Position numbers and translations under genes: made by a program. The notes under the pieces were generated by a model. The model was not told the DNA's origin. It saw only the letters and a list, made by a program, of their open reading frames with translations, and ran no database searches. Below are positions 31,597 through 32,949 of a stretch of DNA of 32,949 nt, in pieces; the stretch's first letter is position 1, and every line of letters starts with the position of its first letter. The stretch lies in NCBI GenBank assembly GCA_002317355.1, contig DCJC01000003.1, positions 1 through 32,949 on the forward strand. The letters run 5' to 3'. This DNA comes from Prevotellaceae bacterium UBA1710. GTDB taxonomy: Bacteria; Bacteroidota; Bacteroidia; Bacteroidales; Bacteroidaceae.

Positions 31597-32244
31597 ATGA
31601 AAGAAGAGTATAAGAAATCGGGGCATGGAGGTCGTCGTGAAGGTGCTGGCAGACCCAAGCTGATGACCAACAAGAAACTATACGCCTTCTATGCAGGAGA
31701 GGATATATCCAAGTATATTGACTCCCAGAAGAACAAGTCACAGTTCATAAAGGACTGTGTCAAGATTGGTGTGAATGCAATATACAGCGAGGATATGGAG
31801 CCTGACTTCTCTAAGATTGGTACGGCTTATCCTGCTGAGAATGTGGCAGGATTAGAAATTCCCTTCTTCGACATCGGTATCAGAGCAGGCTTTCCTATTC
31901 CATTGGATAATGACGAGAAATCGGAGTCTATCAATCTACTCGGAATGCTGTGCCCAAATCCTGAATCCTGCTATCTGATAAGGGTTGAGGGTGATTCCAT
32001 GATTGATGCGAACATCAACGATGGAGATATCATCGTCGTTGACAAGAGTCAGCGTAATCCTTCCGAGCATCAGGTTGCCGTATGTGAATACGAGGGAGAT
32101 TACACCATCAAGTATTTCAAGAAGCGTGGAAACGAAGGATGGCTCATACCTGCCAATCCTGACTATCCCGAAATACGGATAAAGGAAGGTGACCGATTCG
32201 CTATATGGGGAGTGGTCACATATGTTATCCATAGGCCGGAGTAG
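31597..32244 (+). CDS. umuD: S24 self-cleaving peptidase, UmuD/LexA-like, with extended N-terminus
   Basis: A 215-residue protein. The C-terminal half is an S24 peptidase: a probable self-cleavage site in IGIRAGFPIPLD (Ala-Gly, about 98-99), the nucleophile Ser in RVEGDSMIDANINDGD and the general-base Lys in YTIKYFKK. Classical UmuD is about 140 residues. Here about 85 residues precede the site: a basic GHGGRREGAGRPKL stretch (AT-hook-like), then LYAFYAGEDISKYIDSQKNK and SQFIKDCVKIG, which look like a ribbon-helix-helix. It may therefore bind DNA as a LexA-type repressor as well as serving UmuC. It is followed by umuC after a 64-base gap. Confidence 0.85.
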   Translation: MKEEYKKSGHGGRREGAGRPKLMTNKKLYAFYAGEDISKYIDSQKNKSQFIKDCVKIGVNAIYSEDMEPDFSKIGTAYPAENVAGLEIPFFDIGIRAGFPIPLDNDEKSESINLLGMLCPNPESCYLIRVEGDSMIDANINDGDIIVVDKSQRNPSEHQVAVCEYEGDYTIKYFKKRGNEGWLIPANPDYPEIRIKEGDRFAIWGVVTYVIHRPE

Positions 32245-32257
32245 TTCTTTAGATTAA

Positions 32258-32306
32258 GGAGTAAAGTATAAAGTATAAAGTGTAAAGTATAAAGGGTAAG
32301 GAGTAA
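32258..32306. repeat. 7-bp tandem repeat between umuD and umuC
   Basis: Seven contiguous heptamers: GGAGTAA, AGTATAA, AGTATAA, AGTGTAA, AGTATAA, AGGGTAA, GGAGTAA. The array ends two bases before the umuC ATG, so copy-number changes would alter the leader of umuC. Confidence 0.85.
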
Positions 32307-32308
32307 GT

Positions 32309-32949
32309 ATGTACGCACTTGTAGATTGCAATAGTTTCTTCTGTTCGGTGGAAAAGGTATTTCATCCTGGACTTGAAGGTAAACCAGTCGTTGTTCTCTC
32401 AAACAATGACGGTTGCATTGTCGCACTTACTCCAGAAGCAAAAGCTGTCGGACTGCATCGTGGAGATCCAATCTTCAAGCATGAGGGATTGGTGAAGTAT
32501 CATGATGTCAAGATATTCTCCACCAATATGCAACTGTATTCAGCCATGAGTGACCGTATCACAAGTATCATGCGAAAGAGCATAGCCTATGTGGAGAAAT
32601 ACAGCATCGACGAAAGTTTCCTTGACCTGAAAGGATATGAGAAATACCATGATGTTGAGGGACTTATGCATGAGCTTGCTGACCGTATAAAGCTCTACAC
32701 GGACATCCCTGTAAGCGTGGGAGTAGCACCGACGAAGACACTTGCCAAGATGGGAAGCAAGTTTGCAAAGCAATACAAGGGTTATAATGGTGTCTGCATG
32801 ATAGATTCTGATGAGAAGCGTCGCAAGGCACTGGAACTCTTCGACCTCTCTGATGTATGGGGCATAGGAAGACATACCTTTGAGAAACTTACATACTATG
32901 GCATCCACACGCCTTTGGAACTTGCCGACAAAAGCGAGTCATGGGTACG
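32309..32949 (+). CDS. umuC: Error-prone Y-family DNA polymerase UmuC, 3' end outside window
   Basis: At least 213 residues; the gene runs off the right edge. The ATG at 32309 gives MYALVDCNSFFCSVEKVF, with the first catalytic Asp (Asp6). The second acidic pair is in YSIDESFLDL, and VSVGVAPTKTLAKMGSKFAK is the conserved thumb/palm segment; VWGIGRHTFEKL is the start of the helix-hairpin-helix. All are typical of UmuC (DNA polymerase V catalytic subunit), which copies past DNA damage. It is translated after the UmuD-like gene, which would activate it. Mobile elements often carry such pairs. Confidence 0.95.
   Translation, partial: MYALVDCNSFFCSVEKVFHPGLEGKPVVVLSNNDGCIVALTPEAKAVGLHRGDPIFKHEGLVKYHDVKIFSTNMQLYSAMSDRITSIMRKSIAYVEKYSIDESFLDLKGYEKYHDVEGLMHELADRIKLYTDIPVSVGVAPTKTLAKMGSKFAKQYKGYNGVCMIDSDEKRRKALELFDLSDVWGIGRHTFEKLTYYGIHTPLELADKSESWV

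Overview
The window looks like a Bacteroidales chromosome, most likely Prevotella/Segatella. Start codons lack Shine-Dalgarno sequences. Many genes carry the Bacteroidetes promoter pattern (TTTG or TTG, 19-20 bases, TAnnTTTG). The gene content fits: a TolC/AcrA/AcrB-type pump, NspC, a GH28 pectinase and RHS proteins with short C-terminal tails. The genus is inferred, not proven.

Left part (1-17.3 kb), core genome. A 202-base element with inverted ends precedes a long RelA/SpoT protein whose hydrolase domain is degenerate. On the minus strand follow a small secreted protein, a GH28 polygalacturonase and a compact RND efflux operon (TolC-like, lipoprotein adaptor, 1074-residue pump, PII-like protein). 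On the plus strand are a LolA-like secreted protein, grpE-dnaJ, folC, deoD-nspC and tRNA-His.

Middle and right part (17.3-32.9 kb), accessory region. It starts just 3' of tRNA-His with an 11-bp repeat array and a tyrosine recombinase, then a HigB-HigA toxin-antitoxin pair and an unknown gene. From about 20.7 to 30.4 kb, on the minus strand, lies an array of RHS C-terminal toxin cassettes without promoters or normal starts. Each copy keeps a different length of the same RHS core, then a unique low-GC toxin tail and a candidate immunity gene. Two tails carry HExxH metallopeptidase (M91-like) motifs and are paired with envelope-anchored, lipoprotein-like partners. One tail resembles a CdiA-type nuclease and is paired with a soluble partner. 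A fourth cassette has lost almost all its RHS sequence. The cassettes are separated by a shared intercassette element: a CGTTAT junction, a GTTTATTGC block, sometimes an array of 11-bp repeats, and a terminator hairpin beginning with TCCCCACACC.

The right end holds a DUF4240-like membrane protein and an SOS-type pair: an S24 peptidase (UmuD-like, with an extended N-terminus that looks DNA-binding) and umuC, which runs off the window.

The points most worth following are the RHS cassette bank with its conserved intercassette element, and the repeated appearance of unrelated tandem arrays with exactly 11-bp periodicity at five intergenic sites.
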